Assembly (NCBI GenBank): GCA_001704765.1
Contig: MBFK01000187.1
Coordinates: forward strand, 1-64,000
Reading direction: 5' to 3'
Length of the DNA: 64,000 bases
Source of the DNA: Sinorhizobium shofinae
Lineage (GTDB): Bacteria > Pseudomonadota > Alphaproteobacteria > Rhizobiales > Rhizobiaceae
Positions 1 through 9,172 of the stretch are shown piece by piece. The notes under the pieces were generated by a model that saw only the letters and a list, made by a program, of their open reading frames with translations, did no database searches and was not told the DNA's origin. The translations under genes were made by a program, and so were the position numbers. Numbering within the stretch: position 1 is the stretch's first letter; the number at the start of each line of letters is the position of its first letter.

Positions 1-85
1 CGCCAGGAGGCACCATCTCACCGAGATCTGGCATCCAGAACGGTTCATTGAAATGCACTCTTCTGTGTCTGGTTCGGGCAAACAT
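1..85 (-). CDS. Conserved rhizobial-type hypothetical protein, N-terminal fragment cut by window edge
   Basis: An ATG at 85-83 on the minus strand is preceded by a strong GGAGG (complement of 91-95, spacing 5), and the frame stays open to the window edge. The 28 visible residues start MFARTRHRRVHFNEPFW and continue to a Pro/Gly-rich turn. The basic start followed by 'F..PFW.P..GE..P.G' resembles short rhizobial proteins of unknown function that I recall only by general pattern. No function is assigned. The rest of the gene lies outside the window. Confidence 0.5.
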   Translation of the reverse strand, partial: MFARTRHRRVHFNEPFWMPDLGEMVPPG

Positions 86-711
86 GTTGCCTCCTTCCTG
101 TCGCGAACGCAGTTCGCAAGGTTCAGCCGAAATCGGGCTGGGTTGGTTCCAGTGCAGGGAGCAGCTGCCCTAGCCCGTTCGCGCCTTACCGCACGACGGA
201 AGCCTACGGCTCCTTTTCACTTGGAGGATATTCAGGATCGATGATCGGTGAGTTTGGCGGGTCTGCAGCCTCTGACGAAGCAAGAAGCCAAGCTGGCCTT
301 AGAACGATGCTTAATTTATATACCATAATTGTGGCTTTGGTGAGATTCTTTTCGATTTAAAACCCTCTGTCTCCTGAAAAAATATCTGCTTGTGGCCGTC
401 ATTATATATAAAGATAAAATATCTCTCGGGGTTAAAATTGTTTGGAAGTGAGAATTAACTGATTTTTAATGAAAGATATTTCACTCCTAGTGTAATTAGC
501 TGTTTACATTAGTTCTTTTAAGGCGCAGGGTAAAAGATCCGGATTGACAAGGACTTCTGGTCCGAGCGCCGGCCTGCAACGATCCCGATAATCCACCTGA
601 TAATCAAAGTTCCGGCGGGTCGCTCGGCAAGTTCAGCTCGAACTGCAGTCGCTCATTATCCCGAAGGCGCAGCGACGCTGCGTTTTGAGTACCAAAAATT
701 AGGAGGTTTCT
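86..711. other. AT-rich intergenic region without a supported gene
   Basis: Apart from the ribosome binding site of the leftward fragment at 91-95, I see no gene here. Bases from about 300 to 525 are clearly AT-rich compared with the rest of the window (runs such as ATTATATATAAAG), which fits a long promoter region or a remnant of imported DNA. No transposase, tRNA or repeat was recognised. Confidence 0.5.
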
Positions 712-837
712 GTGAAAAACTTCATGCCCGCCAACTTCCAGACCTATGATTATACGCGCCTGCTCGTCTGGTTTGCGTTTATTCTCGCAATTGTTGTGGT
801 TGCCTATTCCTCCCTGGCCGGGGAAAGCATCCTCTAA
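712..837 (+). CDS. Small single-pass membrane protein (41 residues)
   Basis: A GTG at 712 follows a perfect AGGAGG (701-706, spacing 5) and opens a 41-codon frame ending in TAA at 835-837. The product has a short polar N-terminus with Tyr-Asp-Tyr, then a continuous hydrophobic stretch (about residues 17-34, LLVWFAFILAIVVVAYSS), then a short acidic tail. This is the layout of a one-helix inner-membrane miniprotein. The ideal ribosome binding site and codon use support translation. Function is unknown; no neighbour is close enough to suggest an operon. Confidence 0.6.
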   Translation: MKNFMPANFQTYDYTRLLVWFAFILAIVVVAYSSLAGESIL

Positions 838-1137
838 TCGGAGCCGATTTAAGGATAAAAACATGCAGCAATGCAAAGTGCGACAGCGACCTTTGTGCGT
901 CTGACAGGACGCGCGGCGCTGTAGATGCGCGATTGTTTGCTCGCCGGTTTCTTAAACCATGCCGTGTTTCGCCTCCACACGCCGGTAGAGCAAATCCAGC
1001 GGTTAGGTCGCCTGAATGAAACCCGGAGGCGGTTGCTATTTCCATGACAAAGGCGCAGGGTCCAACCTTCAGTAGCAGATGTCACGGGCGCTACTGCTTG
1101 AGGGTTAGATACCCTGGCCCCAACAAAGGGGGACGCG
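838..1137. other. Intergenic stretch, nothing recognised
   Basis: Open frames on the minus strand here are Arg-rich and lack ribosome binding sites, so I do not call them. The stretch separates the small membrane protein from the next rightward gene and ends in that gene's ribosome binding site (GGGGGA, about 1129-1134). Confidence 0.4.
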
Positions 1138-1452
1138 ATGTCTTCCATCCGACACAACATATCACCTTCCGACAGGGAAATGATCCAGTCGGTCTTGGAC
1201 GAGGCTGGCTACGACGCTAGCGTCCTTGTCGATGATCCGCGATTCTTTAATACGGCCGCATTGCTTGTAACTAAACTGTTCCTAGCCGGTGACGACTCCC
1301 GATCTGGACTGGCGGCGAAGCTCGAGTATCAACTGGGCAAAGCCGGCAAGCACAGACAACCGTGCACGTCATTGCTGTCGCGCTACGCAATCCAAGGTCT
1401 TCCACTCGAGCTACAATCGCAACGCCGCGAGCAACAAAAAAGCTCAGGCTAA
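1138..1452 (+). CDS. Hypothetical protein of rhizobial type
   Basis: The ATG at 1138 has a good GGGGGA site just upstream. The 104-residue product starts with a helical segment (SDREMIQSVLDEAGYD), then a central helix (FFNTAALLVTKLFLAGD) and a basic tail ending in a RYAIQGLP motif and a charged stretch. I recall short rhizobial proteins with this 'one domain plus RYAIQGLP' layout, but no function is known to me. The composition beyond residue 65 is less typical, so a late frameshift cannot be excluded. Soluble and cytoplasmic by sequence. Confidence 0.6.
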   Translation: MSSIRHNISPSDREMIQSVLDEAGYDASVLVDDPRFFNTAALLVTKLFLAGDDSRSGLAAKLEYQLGKAGKHRQPCTSLLSRYAIQGLPLELQSQRREQQKSSG

Positions 1453-1655
1453 CCCGAGCTTGTCGATTACACCGATCGGCGGTCTTTTCTTCTTCAACCC
1501 CCACGACCATGGCGAGACCGGCCCGACAACTTTTCGCTTATAGGTCCAGCACCCTCGGCCGCATTAAGAGCATCCACATCAAGTCTGATACCCGAGGCAG
1601 AAAATCAAGCAGCATAGGAAGTCGGGTATAGCGTTCTTTGTCTGCTACGGGGTGG

Positions 1656-1678
1656 ATCGGAGACCGAACGTCTCCGAT
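1656..1678. terminator. Hairpin, 9-bp perfect stem
   Basis: ATCGGAGAC (1656-1664) pairs perfectly with GTCTCCGAT (1670-1678) around a 5-base loop. It lies 15 bases beyond the stop of the leftward small membrane gene (1693-1875) and about 200 bases after the rightward gene ending at 1452. No T-tract follows on either side, so a terminator role is likely but not certain. Confidence 0.45.
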
Positions 1679-1692
1679 GGGAACCGCGGACG

Positions 1693-1875
1693 TTAAAGCA
1701 GGCCCGTCCCGTCCAGCGCAGACTCGCTCGGTTGGTGGAAGTCAAAACCACCACGATCTTTCCGTAGCCATTTCATAGTGATGTTTCCCCGAAAGAGTTG
1801 AACGAAAAAAATCATCATGGCCGTTGCTGCGACCAATCCTTGGGCTACGTCAATCGCAAACCAGAAAGCAGACAT
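1693..1875 (-). CDS. Small membrane protein (60 residues)
   Basis: I start at the ATG 1875-1873 (MSAFWFAIDVAQ) because residues upstream in the same frame are polar and do not look coded. The product has one clear transmembrane helix (about residues 5-27, ending AATAMMIFFVQLF), then a basic cytoplasmic segment (RGNITMKWLRKDR) and a polar tail. Function is unknown. The ribosome binding site is weak, so both the start and expression are uncertain. A perfect hairpin lies just past the stop. Confidence 0.4.
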   Translation of the reverse strand: MSAFWFAIDVAQGLVAATAMMIFFVQLFRGNITMKWLRKDRGGFDFHQPSESALDGTGLL

Positions 1876-2201
1876 ATCGAGCTCTGAGTAATGTGGCCGT
1901 CTCTCTGAGTTAGGCTGTGGCCGCAACGGGTGTAAGCGGTCGCTCGCCAGCACCCCGTGATGGCTCTGTTCGCGCCAAGACTGGACATTGCATATCCACT
2001 CAGCGCAAGAATCGACTTTCAGGTCCACTCAGCAACGCCCACGCCCTCTGTCAGAAACAAGCTACGCTCACCCACTCGCGTTGCTCATCATCGATGGGCG
2101 GAGCAAGGCGTAAGAAGGTCGTGTTCTATGCTGCCTTGAGTTATTATTGAGTTGGCTTTCCGGGGTATCGGCGATGAATGCTAGCGCCTGCGGAGGACGA
2201 G
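1876..2201. other. Intergenic stretch, nothing recognised
   Basis: Between the divergent small membrane gene and the cyclase I see no credible coding frame. The ribosome binding site GGAGG of the cyclase lies at 2192-2196. No palindromic operator was noticed. Confidence 0.4.
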
Positions 2202-4205
2202 ATGACGACGCCTCAGGTGGAACGTAGGATCGCGGCCGTCTTGGTTGCCGATGTCGTTGGGTACTGTCGATTGATCGAGCTTGACGAGGCGCGCACGCTC
2301 GCAGCGGTAAAGGAGCTGTGGGTTGCGTTGTTCCAGCCACTCATCGCAGAGAATCGCGGTCGCATCGTCAAGCTGATGGGCGATGGTCTGATCGCGGAGT
2401 TCGGGTCGATCGTCGGCGCAGTCGCCTGCGCGGCGGCCGTACAGATCGAGCTTGCCACTCGACAACAAGACGTGAGCGTTGAGCGCCGCATCATGCTGAG
2501 AATAGGCGTCAACGTCGGCGACGTCGTGGTCGAGGGGGATGATCTTCTTGGCGATGGGGTCAATATTGCCGCTCGTTTGGAGCAATTGTGCCCGCCCGGC
2601 ACCGTGCTCATCTCAGGAAGCGCTCACGAACATCTGTCGGGAAAACTCGACATCCGATTCAACTTTGCCGGTGAGCAGCACCTCAAGAACATCGCACGGC
2701 CTGTGAAAACCTACTGCATGGAGGCTGTCGGCTCCACGGTGATATCCCCGCATCTGTCGGAACGACAGTCCGACAGGCCCGCGATTGCAGTCTTACCATT
2801 TGACAACATGAGCGGGGATCCCGATCAGGCATATTTCAGCGATGGCATCACAGAAGACGTCATTACCGAACTGTCACGATTCAGCGAGCTCATGGTGATT
2901 GCGCGCAACTCGTCATTTGCCTTTCGCGGGCGAAGCATGGACCTGCGTGAAATCGGGCGACTGCTTGGAGCGGGGTACATCGTAGAAGGAAGCGTCCGGC
3001 GGTCGGGCGGTCGGGTGCGCATCACGGTGCAGCTCATTGAGGCGACGAGCGGGACACACCTGTGGGCCGAGCGTTACGACCGAGCGATCGAGGACGTCTT
3101 CGCTGTTCAGGAGGAAATTTCCCAGAACATCGTTGCCACGGTCGCCCAGCGCGTCAGGGAGGACAGAGAGGTCGCGGCGCGGCGACGTCCGCCTGAGGAT
3201 ATGCGCGCATATGACCTGTTCCTCCAGGGCAACCGCCTGATGGACGACTTTACGCCCGGAACCCAGGAACGCGTTCTTTCCCTGTTCGAGCGCGCCATCC
3301 AGATCGACCCGACTTTTGCCAGGGCCTATACGGGCCTCGCTTACGCTTATCTCAATCGTGCGATTGATAGTGGCGTCGGTGTACCTCGGGAAAAGGACGA
3401 CAACAGGGTAAAGGCGCTAAATCTTGCCGAGCAAGCCCTTGCCCTCGATCCGAATGATCCGAAAGTGCATTGCACACTTGGATTCATGTGTCTGACCTGG
3501 CGATATTTCGACAGAGCCGAACGTCACGTGGATCTAGCTCGATCCATGAATCCGAACGATCCGATCATCCAGATCATCTGGGCATGGATGCAGGGGTGCT
3601 TGGGCAGACCGGAACGTGCGTTGCCTGCTGCCCAAATTGCCTTCAGGATCAATCCGCGTCACCCGAGTTGGTATAACTATTATCTTTCGCACATTCTATT
3701 CCAACTCGGGCGTTACAGTGAGGCAGCCGTGCTTCTCGAACAAAGGACCTTCGATTCCCCTACGAGGCACCCGCGCGACATGGCTTGGCGGGCGGCAGCC
3801 TATGCCCATCTTGGACGGATCGAAGAGGCAAAGCGATGCGGGGAAGTGTTTGTCCGGGCGGTTAGCGGCCTGTGGCGCGGTGACCCGACCGCAGGCCCGG
3901 CCGAATACGTGGACTGCTTGTCGATATCTCCTATCTGCGTGAGCCGAAGGACGTGGAGAGCCTGCGCGCGGGTCTACGTCTTGCCGGCCTGCCGGCCTGA
4001 AACAGAGTGGCGTCGCGGCGGGCTCGGCGGCAGTCTGCGGTGTCCACTTTGCGTTCGTCATAAGCGGCCGCTGGACGATTCCCGGTCAACGGTTGGATTC
4101 GACCCGAAGCTGCCCTCTACCGAACGGCGATCAACGAGCAAGCAGTCACCGCTGAAAGGACCTTCCCTGTGCACATTTTGCTGCTGGATGCCGGACGTTC
4201 GCTGA
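2202..4205 (+). CDS. Class III adenylate/guanylate cyclase with TolB-like and TPR domains; 3' end frameshifted
   Basis: The ATG at 2202 is preferred over one at 2178 because GGAGG (2192-2196) sits 5 bases upstream. Residues about 8-180 form a class III nucleotidyl cyclase domain: first metal Asp in LVADVVGY, MGDG loop, and the GDGVNIAAR segment that places the transition-state Asn and Arg. Residues about 195-320 resemble the TolB-like domain common in such fusions (IAVLPFDNMSGD), followed by TPR-like helices. Expected product is cAMP (or cGMP), cytoplasmic. Near 3916 the frame changes: dropping one base from a TGG codon moves the natural C-terminus (LVDISYLREPKDVESL, stop at 3998-4000) out of frame, so the frame as read runs on to 4205 through non-homologous sequence. 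The cyclase domain is intact. Confidence 0.85.
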   Translation: MTTPQVERRIAAVLVADVVGYCRLIELDEARTLAAVKELWVALFQPLIAENRGRIVKLMGDGLIAEFGSIVGAVACAAAVQIELATRQQDVSVERRIMLRIGVNVGDVVVEGDDLLGDGVNIAARLEQLCPPGTVLISGSAHEHLSGKLDIRFNFAGEQHLKNIARPVKTYCMEAVGSTVISPHLSERQSDRPAIAVLPFDNMSGDPDQAYFSDGITEDVITELSRFSELMVIARNSSFAFRGRSMDLREIGRLLGAGYIVEGSVRRSGGRVRITVQLIEATSGTHLWAERYDRAIEDVFAVQEEISQNIVATVAQRVREDREVAARRRPPEDMRAYDLFLQGNRLMDDFTPGTQERVLSLFERAIQIDPTFARAYTGLAYAYLNRAIDSGVGVPREKDDNRVKALNLAEQALALDPNDPKVHCTLGFMCLTWRYFDRAERHVDLARSMNPNDPIIQIIWAWMQGCLGRPERALPAAQIAFRINPRHPSWYNYYLSHILFQLGRYSEAAVLLEQRTFDSPTRHPRDMAWRAAAYAHLGRIEEAKRCGEVFVRAVSGLWRGDPTAGPAEYVDCLSISPICVSRRTWRACARVYVLPACRPETEWRRGGLGGSLRCPLCVRHKRPLDDSRSTVGFDPKLPSTERRSTSKQSPLKGPSLCTFCCWMPDVR

Positions 4206-4409
4206 AACCAGCGCTACTGACCCAATTCGGACCTCCTGATGGGCGAGATGACCGGGCCTTAATGAGGTTTCACCCGCTGGGACAGACATGGACAAAGCTA
4301 CAGACCAATGCCACCAGTACACGAGCTTATCGCTCGTTTGTGGCTCTCGATCACGCTAACCTACCAGGGCCCGTCATGCGGGCATGGGTCACCGGGCGAG
4401 GTGAACAGG

Positions 4410-5399
4410 ATGCGGCGGCGTGAGGTTCTCGTCCTTCTCGGTAGTAGCGTCGCGTTTTGTCGCGTCGCCCCGGCTGAAGAACAAAGCCGTGTGCGTCGGA
4501 TCGGCTTGTTAATGGCCAGCGCGGAGAGCGATCCAGATGGCCAGGCCCGTGTGAAAGCATTCCGAGATGCTCTCCAAGATTTAGGTTGGGTGGAGGGTCG
4601 CAATCTCCAACTTGATCGACGTTGGGCGGCAGGTGGCGTGGACCGTTTCCGGACGTACGCGGCTGAGTTGGTCGCGCTGGCACCGGACCTAGTGCTTGGT
4701 GATGCGACGCCATCTGTCGCCGCACTCCTCCGTGAGACAAAGACTATTCCAATCGTGTTCTGCAGGGTTGGTGACCCGGTCGGATCGGGTTTTGTGGAAA
4801 GTTTGGCCCGACCCGGTGGGAACGTGACCGGCTTCACCGCCTTCGAGGCCTCCATGGGCCCGAAGTGGTTGGAACTCCTGAAGGACGCTTCGCCGGGTCT
4901 TGTACACGTTGCCCTGCTCTTCAATCCGAAGACGGCTCCACACGTCGAGTCGTTGTTCTTGCGCTCGATCGAGGCCGCTGCGCCTTCTCTCGGGATAGTC
5001 GCCGTGCCCGCACGTGTGCAGAGCAGCGCTGCGATCAAAGATGCGATCCGCGCCATCGGCCAAGCGAACGGTGGACTTGCTGCGATGCCGGACACGTTTT
5101 TGGTGGATCATCGTGGGCTCATCATCAAAATGGCCTCACAGCACCATGTGCCTGCGGTATACACGAACCGGGTTTTTGCTGCTGAAGGCGGTCTCCTATC
5201 CTATGGATTTGATGTGCCGGACATGTATCGACGAGCTGCGTCTTATGTTGACCGGCTTCTGCGCGGCGCTCGTCCGAGTGAACTCCCAGTTCAGGCGCCC
5301 ACTAGGTTTCAGCTCGTGATCAATCTCAAGACCGCGAATGCCCTTGGGCTCACAATTCCGCCGACACTCCTTGCTCGTGCCGATGAGGTGATCGAATGA
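4410..5399 (+). CDS. ABC transporter substrate-binding protein, ABC_sub_bind (TrpX-like) family
   Basis: The start at ATG 4410 is chosen because it gives a normal export signal (MRRREVLVLLGSSVAF) and has GAGGTG 6 bases upstream. The 329-residue product then reads RRIGLLMASAE, a run of Rossmann-like half-domains, 'PIVFCRVGDPVGSGFV.SLARPGGNVTGF', and a C-terminal NLKTANALGLTIPPTLLARADEVIE, all typical of the ABC_sub_bind family (PF04392). Such proteins bind small ligands in the periplasm. No permease or ATPase is adjacent: it is an orphan between two cyclases, a neighbourhood seen repeatedly in rhizobia. A role as ligand sensor for cAMP signalling is inference only. Confidence 0.85.
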   Translation: MRRREVLVLLGSSVAFCRVAPAEEQSRVRRIGLLMASAESDPDGQARVKAFRDALQDLGWVEGRNLQLDRRWAAGGVDRFRTYAAELVALAPDLVLGDATPSVAALLRETKTIPIVFCRVGDPVGSGFVESLARPGGNVTGFTAFEASMGPKWLELLKDASPGLVHVALLFNPKTAPHVESLFLRSIEAAAPSLGIVAVPARVQSSAAIKDAIRAIGQANGGLAAMPDTFLVDHRGLIIKMASQHHVPAVYTNRVFAAEGGLLSYGFDVPDMYRRAASYVDRLLRGARPSELPVQAPTRFQLVINLKTANALGLTIPPTLLARADEVIE

Positions 5400-5416
5400 G
5401 ACAGCAGGGCCAGGTC

Positions 5417-7183
5417 CTAGGCGGCCGAAGGCCGCTTGTCGAAGGATATGCCGAACACGGGCAGTTCCTCGTCGAAACCCTTAAGAAGACGCGAACCGAG
5501 AGAGATCAAGGGGCGCTTGTCCCCTACGGCCGCCGCTACCTTCGCATCCATCAAGATCTCTCCGTCAGGCGCTGACGCGCACAGCCGGGCAGCCAGATTC
5601 ACAACATTACCGATGGCCGTGTACTCGAACCGACTCTCATATCCAATCCGTCCAACTGTCGCCACGCCCATCGCCATGCCCACTCCAAATCCAACCCGGT
5701 GGCCGCGCGCTCGCCAGCTGATGATGAGTTCCTGCACGCTCCTCTGCATCTCGACTGCCAAATCCACCGCCCGGAGCGCCGGCTCCTCAACCGGAACGGG
5801 CGCGTTGACGAGCACCATCAGGCCATCGCCCGAAAAGCTCGTGAGCGTCGCGGCATAGTTGGTGATGATCCTTCCGAGCGCTTGGTAGTACTCGGCGAGC
5901 ACGCCGATGACCTCCTCAGGCGTGGCTCTTGCCGAGAAGGCAGTGAAGCCGCGCAAATCGCAGAACACCGCAACCACCTCGGCACGCCGGCCCTCAAGCA
6001 CATCGTCATCGCCTGTGCGGTCGACGAGCTCGGCGACCTGCGGCGCAAGAAACCGTTTGAGCTTAGCAATGCGCTCCTGGCGTTCCTGCGAGACGGCAAG
6101 TTCGGCGGCCATGGTATTGAAACTGTCGGCGAGCAGCTGGAACTCGTCGCCCGTTCTGATTTCGATGCGGTGGTCGAACTGCCTGGCGCCAATGCGCTCG
6201 GTGCCTTGCTGGAGCAGTTGGATCGGTTGGGTCATCCGGCGTGCCAAGGCGAAGGCGAGGAGGCCAGCAAAGATGCCGCCGGCGAGGAGAAGGCCTCCGG
6301 TCCGCCACAGGGCGGCATAGATGGGCCCAAAGGCCTCGGAGAGAGGCTGCTCGACGACGACCGTCCATTCAGGCCCGGCCACCGGTGCGGCTGCGGCGGC
6401 GATGGCATTGCCCTTGGCATCTTGAGCCGTTGCGATTTCTGCACCAGCACGTACGACCGCCTCTCGGATCGTCTGGAACGGTCTCAGCGTAGCCTCGTCC
6501 GCTCCCCGCAGGACAAGGCTGATGTCCGGGTGGGCGATGAGCCGGCCTGGGCCATCCAGTACAAAGGCGTAACCCGTCTCGCCGACCTTGATGGCCGAAA
6601 TCACGTCCCAGATCAGCTTCAGGTTGACCTCGGCAACAACGATTCCGACGGACGGACGATTGCCGGCGAGTGCGACCGTCAGGTACGGCTCGGACCCGCG
6701 GTAGTAGCTGACCTCGCCATACCAAATCCGGGCAGCACGAGCTCCCGCCACAGGCGCTTCACCGGAGCGATCCGTCCGGCTCTCGGTCCGGTTCAGACCA
6801 ATTTGCGAGACGTACAGTCGCTCCCGTCCGGCATTGTCGACAAGTGTGAGGCTGACAATGGCAGGTACCTGGTGGAGGAGGCGTAGGGCATCGACCCGTC
6901 GCTGCTCGTCCGGCTCCTCGCTCCAGGGGAGTTGCACGAGCCAGCCGAGCTGATTGGTGATGCCTTCGAGAAATCCCTGGATTTTGGCGGAGGCCGATCT
7001 CGCCTCGATGCCGAGCAATTGGTCGAGTCTGGCGCGCTGGTCGCGATAACCGAACCAAGCCTCACTGGCGCCGTTGGCGGCGAGCGGAAGGACCACGGCG
7101 AGGAATAACACGACGAAGTACTTTTGGAAAAGACCTCGGAACCGCGGACGCAGACCGCTCATGGCCTGGCGCCCTTCAGCCAA
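5417..7183 (-). CDS. Membrane receptor adenylate/guanylate cyclase (Cache-HAMP-CYC)
   Basis: The 588-residue product has an N-terminal transmembrane helix (about residues 20-40), a periplasmic Cache-type sensor domain (about 45-290), a second helix (about 293-315, LLLAGGIFAGLLAFALA), a HAMP linker with a following helix (about 316-385) and a C-terminal class III cyclase domain (about 405-575). Catalytic elements visible are VFCDLRGFTAFS (first metal Asp), FSGDGLMV (second metal Asp) and IGNVVNLAARL (Asn/Arg pair). It should make cAMP or cGMP in response to a periplasmic ligand. It converges on the substrate-binding gene ending at 5399, leaving only 17 bases between stops. Confidence 0.9.
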   Translation of the reverse strand: MAEGRQAMSGLRPRFRGLFQKYFVVLFLAVVLPLAANGASEAWFGYRDQRARLDQLLGIEARSASAKIQGFLEGITNQLGWLVQLPWSEEPDEQRRVDALRLLHQVPAIVSLTLVDNAGRERLYVSQIGLNRTESRTDRSGEAPVAGARAARIWYGEVSYYRGSEPYLTVALAGNRPSVGIVVAEVNLKLIWDVISAIKVGETGYAFVLDGPGRLIAHPDISLVLRGADEATLRPFQTIREAVVRAGAEIATAQDAKGNAIAAAAAPVAGPEWTVVVEQPLSEAFGPIYAALWRTGGLLLAGGIFAGLLAFALARRMTQPIQLLQQGTERIGARQFDHRIEIRTGDEFQLLADSFNTMAAELAVSQERQERIAKLKRFLAPQVAELVDRTGDDDVLEGRRAEVVAVFCDLRGFTAFSARATPEEVIGVLAEYYQALGRIITNYAATLTSFSGDGLMVLVNAPVPVEEPALRAVDLAVEMQRSVQELIISWRARGHRVGFGVGMAMGVATVGRIGYESRFEYTAIGNVVNLAARLCASAPDGEILMDAKVAAAVGDKRPLISLGSRLLKGFDEELPVFGISFDKRPSAA

Positions 7184-7779
7184 TTCCGCAGCTCCGAATG
7201 ATGCAATGCCTTCTCACACACCAACATCTCGCCACGAAGTGCCCGATGACGTCCGCACCTAGTACGTCATATGTCGGCCTGCCATTTTGCTCGTACTACC
7301 GACAATTATTGCGCCGTAGCAAATGAGAGATGTCGGGAACTCGGCACGACTGCGGATCGCAACAGTCTGGCTGCTTCCGCGCTTCGGACAACGGGTATTG
7401 GAACTCATCCCCACCCCTGCTTGGCACGGAAGAAAAATAGCACCATCCAATGTCGAACGCGAGTTGGTCGCATCCCACTGATACCAAATCGCGGCTCTCG
7501 ACGAGCTTGATGCGGGAGCGTCTAGAGGTGGGCTTCCTCCGATGTTTCGGTCGGTGATCTCGCTTGGGTTTGGACCCACGAAGACGTCGAGTATGGGCGA
7601 GGGTTAGGCCCGACAGGGGCTGCAGAGGTAGCAAATGTCAGAGAGGACTGCTGGAGGTCTCGCCCTTTGCCAAGCTCAGCGGAAAAATCATTCGACATGC
7701 TGCTGATCGAAGATTTCTCAAAAGTCACTTTCAGGCCTTTTCGGAGCGGTGGTCCTCGCACATCTTGTGCGACCTCACG
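7184..7779. other. Intergenic stretch without supported genes
   Basis: About 600 bases upstream of the receptor cyclase hold no frame with coding character on either strand; open frames present are short, Arg/Ser-rich and lack ribosome binding sites. The promoter of the cyclase must lie at the left end. Parts look like degraded coding DNA but I could not assign a family. Confidence 0.4.
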
Positions 7780-7804
7780 AAAAAGCCCCGCACGATGGCG
7801 GGGC
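7780..7804 (-). terminator. Rho-independent terminator reading leftward
   Basis: GCCCCGC (7785-7791) pairs with GCGGGGC (7798-7804) around a 6-base loop, and A's at 7780-7784 become a T-tract on the minus strand. It points to transcription coming from the right, that is, from the degraded gene at 7959-8405. Confidence 0.65.
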
Positions 7805-7958
7805 AAGTCCGCGTCCAGTTGCCTTCATTGGATGCGGAGACGTAGCCCAGAGATGCGAGCCACGCACAGACGCTATCTATGGTTTGATCAGAGAGGAAGG
7901 TCAGATTCCGCGATTCCGGTACGCCTCTTCAAAAACTAATCGGCAGGGTAAACGCTTT

Positions 7959-8405
7959 TCAGTCCTTCGGATCGAGCACGATCTTCAATGTCCTGATCAC
8001 ATCGGCGGCATCGACGAGAGCATCCTTGATCTTATCTGACGTGAGGTCCTCAGCCCGCGCCGCCGCCACTTGGAGATCAATGAGCACATCTTTCGCGCGG
8101 TTGCTGCCTGGTATTCCGGTCTGCTCGCGCAGGTCACGTATTGTGGCAATAGAACCGTTGAGCCGCGTTACGACGAACGCACTCAGTTGGTCTGCTTCAT
8201 TCGCAGCTTTGATCGTGTGTTGGGTCTATGAAAAGTGAGCTCCGCATCAAAATACGCATGGGCACGGATGGCCAGACCACCGTCAACACCGGCCATGTAG
8301 TGGAGAAAATAGCTGCTTCTGATCTGCGCAGCCGGGGACGTCGATCAGATCAGCGATAGCCTCGTCCGTCACAACATGCGCTGCATCCAATTTCAATTCT
8401 ATCAT
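7959..8405 (-). pseudogene. Degraded gene for a small unknown protein (about 148 codons, two frameshifts)
   Basis: Three frames join to give one plausible small protein. Piece 1 starts at ATG 8405 with a GGGGGA site (MIELKLDAAHVVTDEAIA..). Piece 2, in the next frame, reads AQIRSSYFLHYMAGVDGG then LAIRAHAYFDAELTF. Piece 3, in another frame, reads IKAANEADQLSAFVVTRL through VDAADVIRTLKIVLDPKD to a TGA at 7961-7959. Each piece has good coding composition and each runs into a stop where the next begins, so two indels are needed. A leftward terminator lies 155 bases downstream. I do not recognise the family; function unknown. Confidence 0.55.
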
Positions 8406-8535
8406 CTACAACTTCCCCCTGTGAAAGGAAGCCTCTATGATCGCGAATAGCGTGATGAATGCACAGCAAAAGCAATATGTTATATGGGGTGTTGCGTTTT
8501 GACCCATTAGTTGGCCTCGTGTTCTGGGCTGCCGC

Positions 8536-9135
8536 CTATCGCCCAACGGCGGCAATCAGCGCGTGCGCGCTTTGCTGCAAGAGCGGAATGGCTTCGCCCG
8601 CCTCAAGAACCTGCGAACTGACGAAAGCGCCGTTGATGAACAACGCGAGCTGACCGGCAAGTTCGTTCGGGCGGTCAACACCCAGCCGTTCGGCGATCCC
8701 CTTCAGCCGATCCCTCAATTGCCGCTTGTGGGCTGCCGCGACCTTTCGCGCGGGGTGGTCGGCTTCTGGAAACTCCGCGGCGACGTTGATCTGCGGGCAA
8801 CCGCGATAATTCGGCCGTCCGACCCGCTCTCCGATCCATTCCAGTTGCGCGTCCAGCTCCGCCTGCGGGTCTTTCTTGTGTTTTTCCGCAACACGGTCCC
8901 ATGTACCCCAGAAATCCTGGTCCTCACGCGCGAGGAACGCGGCGACGAGATCGTCCTTCGTGCCGAAATGCCGATAGAGGCTGGTCTTGGCGACGCCTGC
9001 CTCCTCGACCACGAGGTCAACCCCCACGGCGCGCACGCCCCGCTGGTAGAAAAGTGTCGACGCGGTTTCAAGGATCCTGCCCCTCAAGTCGACAGCATCG
9101 TGGCTATTCGGGTTGGCCGCAGTTTTTGACATCAC
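8536..9135 (-). CDS. TetR/AcrR family transcriptional repressor
   Basis: The 199-residue product has the TetR N-terminal helix-turn-helix (about residues 18-65: RGRILETASTLFYQRGVRAV then VVEEAGVAKTSLYRHFGTKD) and a helical C-terminal ligand-binding domain containing YRGCPQINVAAEFPE. The gene is divergent from a saccharopine-dehydrogenase-like reductase at 9236, with a good inverted repeat between them, so this is most likely its local repressor, induced by a small molecule linked to the reductase. The ligand is unknown. Confidence 0.9.
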   Translation of the reverse strand: MMSKTAANPNSHDAVDLRGRILETASTLFYQRGVRAVGVDLVVEEAGVAKTSLYRHFGTKDDLVAAFLAREDQDFWGTWDRVAEKHKKDPQAELDAQLEWIGERVGRPNYRGCPQINVAAEFPEADHPARKVAAAHKRQLRDRLKGIAERLGVDRPNELAGQLALFINGAFVSSQVLEAGEAIPLLQQSAHALIAAVGR

Positions 9136-9172
9136 GAACCTCCAACATCGGCAGAGCCTAACAGAAGCGTGC

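Noticed and set aside
7259..7945. Several short frames in the gap between the receptor cyclase and the broken small gene
   Set aside because: Arg/Ser-rich, overlapping in several frames, no ribosome binding sites, no recognisable motifs.
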